Of a DNA stretch of 64,000 nucleotides, positions 42,986-50,321 are shown piece after piece; within the stretch, counting starts at the first letter, position 1, and each line of letters begins with the position of its first letter. A model generated the notes under the pieces. It did no database searches. It saw nothing but the letters and a program-made list of their open reading frames with translations, and was not told where the DNA came from. Origin of the DNA: Nocardioides sp. (GTDB lineage: Bacteria > Actinomycetota > Actinomycetes > Propionibacteriales > Nocardioidaceae); assembly GCA_037045645.1 (NCBI GenBank), contig JBAOIH010000010.1:1-64000 (forward strand). Direction: 5' to 3'. The translations under genes and the position numbers were made by a program.

Positions 42986-44938
42986 GTGACTCGCCTGCTT
43001 CGCCTCGCGCTCCTCGCAGTCGTGGCGATCCTGGCCCTGGCCGCACCGGCGTACGCGCACGTCAACGTGATCTTCAGCGACCCGGCCCCCAACTCCGTGC
43101 TCACCACCTCGCCGACGTCGTTGCGGTTCGTCTTCGACGACGAGATCGCCGCGGCTGGCGCGTCCGTCCTGCTGACCGGACCCGGCGGTCGCGCGGTCAC
43201 CACGTCGGCTGTTACCGACGGCGACGAACTCACCGCGACCCTCGACACCACACTCGACGAGGGCACTTGGCTGGCGCAGTGGCGCGTGGTGTCGTACGAC
43301 GGCCACCCGCGCGCGGGCAACATCGCCTTCTCTGTCGGGAAGGTCACCGACACCCCCGATGCGTCGTCGCGCGACGGTGATCCGACCGTACGCCGACTGC
43401 TCGACGGCGTGACCGGGATCGGAGACCTCGCGTTGTTGCTCGCGTGTGGGCTGGTCGCGGTGGGGGTGCTGGTGCCGGGGTCGGCCACCTCTCGGGCAAG
43501 GTTGGCCACCTCTCGGGCAAGAACTGCGGCCATGGTCGGGTCTGTCGTCGCGGTGATGGCCGCCGCGGCCGCAGTTCCTTTGAGTGGGCTCTATCGCCTC
43601 GGCTTCCCACTCAGCCGGATCGGTGACGGCGCGGTGTGGTCGACGGCGCTGGTCGGCACCGAGATCGCCACGGTGCTCGTGCTCGCGGGCTCGTTGTCGG
43701 CGGCCCTGGTGGCGACCTCGACCGGCGACGGACCGCTGGCACTCTTCCCGGCCGCGATCGCCGTGTCGACTCCTGCCTGGTCGGGGCACAATCGGGCAGC
43801 CGATCCGGCGTGGCTGGCGACGTTCGCCACGGTCACCCACCTCGCTGCTGCCGCGATCTGGCTGGGTGGCGTCCTCGCGATCGTCTTGTGGTGGCGCGAA
43901 ACCCGTGGCTCGACACCCCACAACGCGCGGCTCGACGTGGTGGGGCGATTCGGGTTCGTCGCCTCATGCGCGCTGATCGTGATCGCGCTGGAAGGAGGGC
44001 TGCTGGCCTGGCTCACCGTGGGGTCGTGGTCGAACCTGGTCGAGACGACGTACGGCCGCATCCTGTCGGTGAAGATCGCGGTCGTGCTCGCGGCGGTCGG
44101 GTGCGCCTGGTGGGTGCGGCGGGGTTTCGACGTTGCTCGACCGACCCGGGGTCTGCGCGCCGAACTCGCGCTCCTCTTCGTAGTGCCCCTGCTCGCTGGG
44201 TTCCTGGTTAATGAGCCGCCCGAGAAGCCGTACGACCAACCCGTGATCGCGACGCTGCGCTCGGCCGGTCCCCTGGCGATCGCGCCGGACGGCACGCTCC
44301 TGGCGCCAGCCTCCGAGTCCCCGCCGAGACTGACCGCCGACGGCCAGCGCATCAAGTTGTCGCGCGACTCGTCCGGCAACTGGCAGGGCAGAGTGCCCGA
44401 CGACGCGACATCGGTCTCAATCGAGGGACGCTCCTTCCCGATCAAGGCACCCGAGGCCGGCCCGCCCCTCGACTTTGATCCGAAGCACTATCTGGTCCGC
44501 CGCGATCTCGCGCTGGCGTACCTGGGTTCGCCGCCGTGGGCTGAGCCCGGTGACTACTGGAGATTCCAGGTTGAACACGGAGCGCTTGTCAGCCGCCCAG
44601 CCAGCGTGCCCGGGAAGTGGCGACCCCGCGACGCGGGCGAGCCGACCACCGAGGCACGTGATTCCTTCGTACGGCTGTCCCTCGGCGGTGCCCTCAAGGC
44701 CGGCGTTGTCGACCTGCCGGTCACGATCACGGCAGCCGACGGCCGACCGATGCCTGAGTCGGTCAGGCTCCTGGGCGCGCTGTTCGTACGCACCGACGGG
44801 GAGGCCATCATGTTCGGCGCGGAGGGTGACGACCTCACTGGACGGCTCGACTCCCCCGGCGACGGACGGTTGTTCGTCTTCCTCGCTCTCGGCGCCCTGC
44901 AACACTCGCTGGCCTTGGACGTCGCGGCTGCCGAATAG
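42986..44938 (+). CDS. Copper resistance protein, CopC-CopD fusion
   Basis: The 650-residue protein starts at a GTG 20 bases after the GNAT gene. A signal peptide (LALLAVVAILALAAPAYA) is cut before AHV, exposing the N-terminal His copper ligand of the CopC domain. The domain's second site, SYDGHPRAGNIAFSV, is present. CopD follows with about eight membrane helices between residues 130 and 420 (GLYRLGFPL, PAWSGHNRAADPAWLATFATVTHLAAAAIWLGG with conserved His). A C-terminal extracytoplasmic domain of about 220 residues completes it. Role: copper binding at the cell surface and uptake or handling across the membrane. Confidence 0.9.
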   Translation: MTRLLRLALLAVVAILALAAPAYAHVNVIFSDPAPNSVLTTSPTSLRFVFDDEIAAAGASVLLTGPGGRAVTTSAVTDGDELTATLDTTLDEGTWLAQWRVVSYDGHPRAGNIAFSVGKVTDTPDASSRDGDPTVRRLLDGVTGIGDLALLLACGLVAVGVLVPGSATSRARLATSRARTAAMVGSVVAVMAAAAAVPLSGLYRLGFPLSRIGDGAVWSTALVGTEIATVLVLAGSLSAALVATSTGDGPLALFPAAIAVSTPAWSGHNRAADPAWLATFATVTHLAAAAIWLGGVLAIVLWWRETRGSTPHNARLDVVGRFGFVASCALIVIALEGGLLAWLTVGSWSNLVETTYGRILSVKIAVVLAAVGCAWWVRRGFDVARPTRGLRAELALLFVVPLLAGFLVNEPPEKPYDQPVIATLRSAGPLAIAPDGTLLAPASESPPRLTADGQRIKLSRDSSGNWQGRVPDDATSVSIEGRSFPIKAPEAGPPLDFDPKHYLVRRDLALAYLGSPPWAEPGDYWRFQVEHGALVSRPASVPGKWRPRDAGEPTTEARDSFVRLSLGGALKAGVVDLPVTITAADGRPMPESVRLLGALFVRTDGEAIMFGAEGDDLTGRLDSPGDGRLFVFLALGALQHSLALDVAAAE

Positions 44939-44940
44939 GG

Positions 44941-45085
44941 GTGGTTTCGGAGTGGTTTCGAGACGCGCCTGCGGCGCTCCTCAACCACCGGGGGAGCTCT
45001 CCACCACCGGGTAGCGCAACGAGTGGTTTCGAGACGCCGCTTCGCGGCTCCTCAACCACCGGAAGGGGAGCTCAACCACCGGGGG
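44941..45085. repeat. Two full palindromic repeat elements and fragments
   Basis: Full elements at 44952-44989 and 45023-45060 read GTGGTTTCGAGACG ... CTCCTCAACCACC, with GCGCC/GGCGC-type hairpins inside. Partial copies (GTGGTTTCGG at 44941, CTCAACCACCGG near 45071) flank them. This is the same family as at 12037-12255, filling the gap between copC-copD and the acyl-CoA synthetase. Confidence 0.9.
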
Positions 45086-45096
45086 AGTTGGCCGCC

Positions 45097-46803
45097 TCAG
45101 CCCTTCAAGTCCGGGAAGTCGCTGTCGCGGAACTCCTCGCCGCCCAACCCCAGATTGGCCGCACGCTGGGCGCTCTTGGCCAACTCCTGCTCGCGCGCAC
45201 GCAACTCGACCCGGCGGATCTTGCCCGAGATCGTCTTGGGCAACTCGAAGAACTCGATCCGCCGCACTCGCTGCCAGGGCGCGAGGTGCTCGCGCGCGTA
45301 CTTCAAGATCTCGAAGGCCACCTCGCGCGACGGCTCATAGCCCGGCGCGAGTGAGACGTACGCCTTGGGGATCGCCAGCCGCACCTCGTCAGGAGCAGGT
45401 ACGACGGCCGCCTCCGCGACGGCCGGGTGCTCGATCAGCACCGACTCGAGTTCGAACGGACTGATCTTGTAGTCCGAGGCCTTGAACACGTCGTCGGTGC
45501 GCCCGACATAGGTGATGTAGCCGTTCTCGTCGCGCTCGGCCAGGTCGCCGGTGTGATAGAAACCGCCCCGCATCGCGTCGGCGTTGCGCTCCTCGTCCCC
45601 CTGGTAGCCGGTCATCAGCGGCAGCGGTTTCCCCGAGCGCAGGTCGAGGCAGATCTCGCCCTCACCGACGCCTTCGACGACCTCGTCCGAGAGCGGATCC
45701 ACGAGTACGACCGGCACGCCGGGCAGGGGTCGCCCCATCGAGCCCGCCTTGATCGGCGAACCCGGCGTGTTCCCGATCTGCGCGGTGGTCTCGGTCTGGC
45801 CGTACCCATCGCGCAGGGTCATCCCCCACTTGTCGCGCACCTGCGCGATCACCTCGGGGTTGAGCGGTTCACCGGCGCCGATGATCTCTCGCAGCGCACC
45901 CGGCCCACCGGACAGATCGGCGTTGATCAGCATCCGCCAGACGGTCGGCGGCGCGCAGAACGTGGTGACTTCGTGCGTACGCAACACGTCCAACAGGCCG
46001 GCTGCATCGAAGCGCGCGTAATTGAAGACCAGGATCGTCGCCTCCGCGATCCACGGCGCGAAGAAGCACGACCACGCGTGCTTGGCCCACCCCGGCGAGG
46101 AGATGTTGCAGTGCACGTCGCCCGGCCGCAGGCCGAGCCAGTACGCCGTCGACAGATGCCCGATCGGATAGGACACCTGGGTGTGCTCGACCAGCTTGGG
46201 CTTCGAGGTCGTACCACTGGTGAAATACAGCAGCAGCCGGTCGTCCGGGGCCGTGTCCGGGTGCTCGATCGCGTCGACCGTCGTGTCGTACGCCGTGCGC
46301 AACTCGTCGGTCGTGATCAGCCGATAGTCGCCCCGGATGGTCTCGAACTTCGCGGCGTCAGCCGGGTTGCAGATCGCGAACCGGGCGTTGCCGCGTTCGA
46401 TCCGGTCGACCAGATCCGCCGGCCCGACCGCCGTGGTCGTCGGCATGATCACCGCGCCCAGGCGGATGATCGCCAGCATCGTGTCCCACAACTCGACCTG
46501 GTTGCCGAGCATCACGATCACCGAGTCGCCCTTGACGACACCGGCAGCACGCAGCAACGCCGCGACCTGATCCGAACGACGCGCGATCTCGTCGAAGGTC
46601 AGGGAGGCCGACGAGCCGTCCTCCTCGACCACGATCAGGCCGGTGTCGCTGTTGCCGCGCGCGAACGAGTCGAACCAGTCGCACGCGAAGTTCCACCGCT
46701 CGCCGACGTCCGGGAACGCGAACTCCGCGCTCGCGCGCTCATAGTCCTCGCGCGCGGATACGAGGAGGTCGCGGGCGGATCGGAACTCGTCAGTCGCAGT
46801 CAT
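45097..46803 (-). CDS. AMP-forming acyl-CoA synthetase (ANL superfamily, medium-chain type)
   Basis: The 568-residue enzyme activates a carboxylic acid to its acyl-AMP and then the CoA thioester. The ATP loop is YFTSGTTSKPKLVEHT; further motifs are TLRDGYGQTETT, FYHTGDLAERDENGYITYVGRTDDVFKASDYKIS (hinge), and the catalytic Lys in LPKTISGKIRR. The sequence WAKHAWSCFFAPW and overall length place it near medium-chain acyl-CoA or acetyl-CoA synthetase-like enzymes. The ATG at 46803 has AAGGTGG upstream. It is divergent from the homocysteine methyltransferase gene across 56 bases. The acid used is not determined. Confidence 0.9.
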   Translation of the reverse strand: MTATDEFRSARDLLVSAREDYERASAEFAFPDVGERWNFACDWFDSFARGNSDTGLIVVEEDGSSASLTFDEIARRSDQVAALLRAAGVVKGDSVIVMLGNQVELWDTMLAIIRLGAVIMPTTTAVGPADLVDRIERGNARFAICNPADAAKFETIRGDYRLITTDELRTAYDTTVDAIEHPDTAPDDRLLLYFTSGTTSKPKLVEHTQVSYPIGHLSTAYWLGLRPGDVHCNISSPGWAKHAWSCFFAPWIAEATILVFNYARFDAAGLLDVLRTHEVTTFCAPPTVWRMLINADLSGGPGALREIIGAGEPLNPEVIAQVRDKWGMTLRDGYGQTETTAQIGNTPGSPIKAGSMGRPLPGVPVVLVDPLSDEVVEGVGEGEICLDLRSGKPLPLMTGYQGDEERNADAMRGGFYHTGDLAERDENGYITYVGRTDDVFKASDYKISPFELESVLIEHPAVAEAAVVPAPDEVRLAIPKAYVSLAPGYEPSREVAFEILKYAREHLAPWQRVRRIEFFELPKTISGKIRRVELRAREQELAKSAQRAANLGLGGEEFRDSDFPDLKG

Positions 46804-46859
46804 GGGTCCACCTTGGCGCGAGATGCGTACGGAATCCAGACCCGCCGTAGGCTTGTCGG

Positions 46860-47741
46860 GTGAGTGCACGACTGACCGCCCTGCTCGACGGACGCCGCTT
46901 CTTCGATGGCGGGTACGGCTGGCTCCTGGCCGAGCGTGGCCTCGAACCCGGCACCGTGGCCGAGTCGTGGAACCTCGACAATCCCGAGGCGATCGGCCAG
47001 TTGCACGAGGAGTACGCCGCGGCAGGTGCCCAACTGCTCACCACGAACACCTTCGGTGGCACCCGCTATCGCCTGGAGGGTTATGGGCTCGGTGATCGCG
47101 TACGCGAGGTCAACGTGGCCGCGGCCCGGATCGCCCGCGACGTGGCCGCGCGCCATGACGCGCTGGTGGCGGGGTGCGTCGGCCCCACCGGCGAACTGCT
47201 CGAACCGCTCGGCATCATGACCCAGGCCGACGCCCGCGACGCGTTCGCCGAGCAGATCGGCGGGCTGGTCGAGGGGGGCGCCGACCTGATCCTGATCGAG
47301 ACGATGAGTGACCTCGGCGAAGCGAAGGCGGCTATCTCGGCGGCCACGGAAACTGACCTGCCGATCATCGCCACGATGAGTTTCGACACGAACCTGCACA
47401 CGATGATGGGCGTCTCCCCGAGCCTGGCCGTGGGTGCGTTGGCTGAGGCCGGTGCTGACGCCGTCGGCGCGAACTGTGGCCGCGGTCCGGGCGAAATGGA
47501 GCAGATCGCGCAGGCGATGGTCGCCGCTCGGGGAGACCTCGACGTTCTCCTCATCGCGCAGTCCAACGCCGGGTTGCCTCAGGTCGACGGGGGTGGGTTT
47601 GCGTACGACGTCGATCCCACCGGGATGGCCGAGCATGTCGCGCGTCTGCGCGATATCGGGATCGACATCACCGGGGCGTGCTGCGGGTCGGCGCCCGCGC
47701 ACGTGCACGCGATCGGCGACAGGCTGAGCAAGAGTTCGTGA
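46860..47741 (+). CDS. Homocysteine S-methyltransferase family protein
   Basis: The 293-residue protein begins at a GTG. It has the pterin-independent homocysteine methyltransferase barrel: an N-terminal GYGWLLAERGL in the usual DGG/DGA region, LLTTNTFGGTRYRL, LILIETMSDLGEAKAA, and zinc ligands in GANCGRGPGE and TGACCGSAP. Members move a methyl group from betaine, S-methylmethionine or a corrinoid to homocysteine, forming methionine. The donor cannot be told from sequence. It stands alone and converges on the TetR gene, with which it shares the repeat element at the stop codons. Confidence 0.85.
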   Translation: MSARLTALLDGRRFFDGGYGWLLAERGLEPGTVAESWNLDNPEAIGQLHEEYAAAGAQLLTTNTFGGTRYRLEGYGLGDRVREVNVAAARIARDVAARHDALVAGCVGPTGELLEPLGIMTQADARDAFAEQIGGLVEGGADLILIETMSDLGEAKAAISAATETDLPIIATMSFDTNLHTMMGVSPSLAVGALAEAGADAVGANCGRGPGEMEQIAQAMVAARGDLDVLLIAQSNAGLPQVDGGGFAYDVDPTGMAEHVARLRDIGIDITGACCGSAPAHVHAIGDRLSKSS

Positions 47742-47771
47742 CCCCTCGGCGGGATCTTGTGACCCCTCAGC
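47735..47771. repeat. Duplicated stop-codon element (GTGACCCCTCGGC) between convergent genes
   Basis: CGTGACCCCTCGGC (47737-47750) and TTGTGACCCCTCAGC (47757-47771) are near-identical copies. The TGA of the first copy is the stop of the methyltransferase gene. The second copy contains, on the minus strand, the stop of the TetR gene. The same sequence in the form GAGTTCATGACCCCTCGGC is duplicated at 63533-63572. Confidence 0.85.
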
Positions 47772-48357
47772 CGTGGTTGAGCCAGAACCAGGCGGATGCG
47801 AGCAACTGGTTTTCATAGCGCTCTGCCGCGGCGGAGTTGTCCAGGAATCCGCTCAACTCCAGCGTGATCATCCCGTGGGTCGACGCCCAGATCGAGATCG
47901 CGGCCTCCTCGACGTTCTCGTCGCGAAAGAGGCCACTCGCGATGGCACGACCCACGCCGTCGCGCAAAGGCGCGATCGCCTCACAGGGGTCCGGATCATC
48001 CTCGCGGTATTGGTGTACGGGGGACCGATCGGCCCACATGACCTGGTAGAGCGCCGGGTGTGCGATAGCCCACGCCCGATAGGCCTGCCCGAGCGCCGTG
48101 AGGTCGGCGAGCGGGTCGTCGGTGTGCGGGACGAGGGCCAACGCTGCACGCAGGCTTTCGTGGCCGTGCTCCAGCACGTGCGCCACCAGTTGGTCCTTGC
48201 CACCGAAAAGCGAATAGATCGCGGTGGTCGAGGTCTCGCAGGATGCGGCGATCGTACGCAAGGACAGACTCGCCGGTCCCTCGACCAGCATGGACTCCGC
48301 AGTGGCGAGGATCAGCCTCCTGCGGAGCTCCTCGTCGTAGATCCGCGGCCTGCCCAC
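47767..48357 (-). CDS. TetR family transcriptional regulator
   Basis: The 196-residue protein has an N-terminal TetR helix-turn-helix (GRPRIYDEELRRRLILATAESML, LRTIAASCETSTTAIYSLFGGKDQL) and an all-helical C-terminal ligand domain of the TetR_C_33/WHG type (ALGQAYRAWAIAHPALYQVMW). It begins at a GTG only 16 bases from a clear palindromic operator, so it is most likely autorepressed. The regulated genes are not adjacent in an obvious way; the methyltransferase converges on it. Confidence 0.9.
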   Translation of the reverse strand: MGRPRIYDEELRRRLILATAESMLVEGPASLSLRTIAASCETSTTAIYSLFGGKDQLVAHVLEHGHESLRAALALVPHTDDPLADLTALGQAYRAWAIAHPALYQVMWADRSPVHQYREDDPDPCEAIAPLRDGVGRAIASGLFRDENVEEAAISIWASTHGMITLELSGFLDNSAAAERYENQLLASAWFWLNHG

Positions 48358-48372
48358 TTGACACAGGTTAGC

Positions 48373-48385
48373 ATAACGGCGTTAT
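48373..48385. promoter_or_regulatory. TetR operator
   Basis: ATAACG-G-CGTTAT is a perfect inverted repeat, embedded in a wider GTTA...TAAC symmetry (48368-48390), 16 bases upstream of the TetR gene. A-T-rich composition and position over the promoter fit autoregulation. Confidence 0.7.
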
Positions 48386-48453
48386 ATAACATCTGACGGG
48401 AACGAGGTCCCCGCGAGCTGGGGGGCTTGCGGGGACAGACCCTCGGGGGAGTG

Positions 48454-48909
48454 TCACCAAGGGGGGACTGTTCGGCCGGAGCGTCGCCTCGACCTCCGGC
48501 CGAACAGAGTGTGACCGACCCAGAGCGCCACCGCGAGGACGATGATCCATCCGTGTTCGCTCACGACTCCGATCACGGCGAAGACCGCAAGCAGGATCAG
48601 CGCCAACCGGACGGGGCGCTGCACACCCGTACGACGCGGCGCGGGCGGGAAGGCCGCCGCGCGCGCGGCCGGCGTCACGTGTGTCGGGCTCCAGCCGAAG
48701 CCGGGGCTCGCGACGGGCGAACCGCCTGGAAGGTCGTCGAAGAGCCCGTGCAGGTCGGCGTACGTCTTGGCCGCCCACACCCGGTCGAGCCGCTCCGAGT
48801 GCTCGGCGCCGTCGAGCCGACCGGCGGCGAAGTGTTCGGCCAGCGATTCGGCCGCCCGTTGGCGCTCTGCGTCACCGAGCCGCAACTGACCCGCGACTGG
48901 TCCGGTCAC
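48454..48909 (-). CDS. DUF1707 domain membrane protein
   Basis: The 151-residue protein opens with a DUF1707 domain (LRLGDAERQRAAESLAEHFAAGRLDGAEHSERLDRVWAAKTYADLHGLFDDLP), typical of actinobacteria and of unknown function. Two hydrophobic segments follow (about 102-133, LALILLAVFAVIGVV and WIIVLAVALWVGH) and then a short Arg-rich tail. The GTG start overlaps the stop of the PadR gene (GTGA), so it is co-transcribed with and probably controlled by PadR. Confidence 0.88.
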   Translation of the reverse strand: MTGPVAGQLRLGDAERQRAAESLAEHFAAGRLDGAEHSERLDRVWAAKTYADLHGLFDDLPGGSPVASPGFGWSPTHVTPAARAAAFPPAPRRTGVQRPVRLALILLAVFAVIGVVSEHGWIIVLAVALWVGHTLFGRRSRRRSGRTVPPW

Positions 48910-49619
48910 GAGTCGCCACCTTCGAGAACCGGCTCGTCGTCGTCCTGCGAGTGATCGCCGCCGTGGTCGCCGCCCTGGTCGCCGCCCTCGGGCTGATCGC
49001 CCGCCGCCAGGATCCCGTACAACGCCTTGCGTGCCTCGACGAGCACTCCGATCGCCTCACGTCGCTGCTGGTCGGTGCCCGTGGCGATGATCTGCCAGGC
49101 CGCGTTCATTACCTGCCCGATCTCAGGCATCAACGAGGAGTATTCCGATGGCTTCTCGTCGCTGCGTTCGGTCGCGAAGGGCGCCCAGACCGCTGCCATC
49201 TCCTCGGGGTTCGTCTCGACATAGTGACGTCCTGCGGTCGTCAACCGAGTCGCCTTGCGACCGGCTTCCTCAAAGCTCTCCACCAGCCCCTCGTCCTCAA
49301 GTTGCTGCAACGTCGGATAGACCGATCCGGGGCTCGGCTTCCAGGCCCCGCCGCTGCGTTCGGTGATCTCGGTGATGATCTGATAGCCGTTGCGCGCTTC
49401 GTCGTTGAGCACGTGGAGGATCGCGGCGCGTACGTCACCTCGACGCACGCGCGGCCCCCTCTGCGGCGGCTGCTGGCTGAGGCCGAGCAGACCCGCGAGC
49501 CACGGCGGCGGGGCACTTGGCCCGCGACGGCCGTGACGGCCCCTGTTGTTGCCGAACGGATCGCCGCCCGCGAACGGCCAATCGCCGCTCCACGATGATT
49601 CCCAGCCTCGGTGTCCCAT
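48906..49619 (-). CDS. PadR family transcriptional regulator
   Basis: The 237-residue protein has a Trp/Gly/Arg-rich N-terminal extension, then a PadR winged helix (RGDVRAAILHVLNDEARNGYQIITEITERSGGAWKPSPGSVYPTLQQLEDEGLVES) and a C-terminal helical dimerisation region. The tail is rich in Gly, Asp and His (GGDQGGDHGGDHSQDDDEP), which might bind metal. Its ATG lies 26 bases from a compound inverted repeat. It forms an operon with the DUF1707 gene, an arrangement often seen for PadR genes in actinobacteria. Confidence 0.92.
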   Translation of the reverse strand: MGHRGWESSWSGDWPFAGGDPFGNNRGRHGRRGPSAPPPWLAGLLGLSQQPPQRGPRVRRGDVRAAILHVLNDEARNGYQIITEITERSGGAWKPSPGSVYPTLQQLEDEGLVESFEEAGRKATRLTTAGRHYVETNPEEMAAVWAPFATERSDEKPSEYSSLMPEIGQVMNAAWQIIATGTDQQRREAIGVLVEARKALYGILAAGDQPEGGDQGGDHGGDHSQDDDEPVLEGGDS

Positions 49620-49644
49620 GGTCTTGCTCCCTCATTCACGCAAT

Positions 49645-49683
49645 GTCGCGATATATCGGCGATAGTACGAGAGGTATCGCGAC
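49645..49683. promoter_or_regulatory. Compound inverted repeat in the padR divergent promoter
   Basis: GTCGCGATA (49645-49653) and TATCGCGAC (49675-49683) are inverted copies 21 bases apart, with a second perfect palindrome TATCG-G-CGATA (49654-49664) between them. The region separates padR from the glyoxalase-fold gene and is relatively A-T-rich, as expected for a PadR operator and promoter. Confidence 0.7.
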
Positions 49684-49723
49684 TGTTCAAGCGACACATT
49701 TGACGAAGTCATAGGGTGGGCGG

Positions 49724-50098
49724 GTGTCGATGCCGGAGTTCGATCTGTCCGCCACGGTCTTGGGATGCGCCGACCCGGCTGGGCTCGCGTCCTTCTATCG
49801 CGACCTGCTCGGCTGGGAGATCCAGCAGAAGGAGCCCGACTGGGTGACGTTGCGCCCGTCTCACGGCGGCGCGGGACTGAGTTTCCAGACCGAAGAAGGG
49901 CACGTCCCGCCCACCTGGCCTCCCGCCTCGGGTGACCAGCAGATGCAACTGCATCTCGACATCCGGGTGAACGACCTGGACAGCGCGGTGTCGTACGCCC
50001 AATCGCTCGGCGCGTCACTCGCGCAGTATCAACCGCAACAAGACGTACGCGTCCTGCTCGACCCGGCCGGGCACCCGTTCTGCCTGTTCCAGAACTGA
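49724..50098 (+). CDS. VOC (glyoxalase/bleomycin resistance) superfamily protein
   Basis: The 124-residue protein has the paired beta-alpha-beta-beta-beta modules of the VOC fold: LSATVLGCADPAGLASFYRDLLGWE and, later, LHLDIRVNDLDSAVSYAQSLGA...VRVLLDPAGHPFCLFQ. His and Glu metal positions are partly kept (LHLDI, GHPFCL). Substrate unknown. The GTG at 49724 or ATG at 49730 can start it. It is divergent from padR and shares its operator region. Confidence 0.85.
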   Translation: MSMPEFDLSATVLGCADPAGLASFYRDLLGWEIQQKEPDWVTLRPSHGGAGLSFQTEEGHVPPTWPPASGDQQMQLHLDIRVNDLDSAVSYAQSLGASLAQYQPQQDVRVLLDPAGHPFCLFQN

Positions 50099-50146
50099 CC
50101 TTCGAGCGGGTCGGGCGTCGCCGTCGGGGTCGCGGTGGTAGACGAA

Positions 50147-50297
50147 GTGGTTTCGAGACGGCGCTGCGCGCCTCCTCAACCACCGGCAGACCCGTGATCG
50201 GTGGTCGAGGAGCGAGCAGAAGCGAGCGGCTCGAAACCACCGGCAGACCCCTGATCGGTGGTCGAGGAGCAAGCGGAAGCGAGCGCCTCGAAACCAC
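50147..50297. repeat. Palindromic repeat cluster, two subtypes
   Basis: A typical element (GTGGTTTCGAGACGGCGCTGCGCGCC...CTCAACCACC, 50147-50184) is followed by two tandem copies, about 57 bases apart, of a second subtype. These begin GTGGTCGAGGAGC(G/A)AGC and end CTCGAAACCAC (50201-50240 and 50258-50297), with the linker GGCAGACCC-TGATC between them. They fill the 50099-50321 gap. Confidence 0.88.
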
Positions 50298-50321
50298 TCG
50301 GACGCCCGGGCAGCCGGTCGG

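Noticed and set aside
48440..48451. CCCTCGGGGGAG as a further copy of the kinase-operon operator
   Set aside because: It lacks the GATT core and lies downstream of the DUF1707 gene in a stretch of general G-richness.
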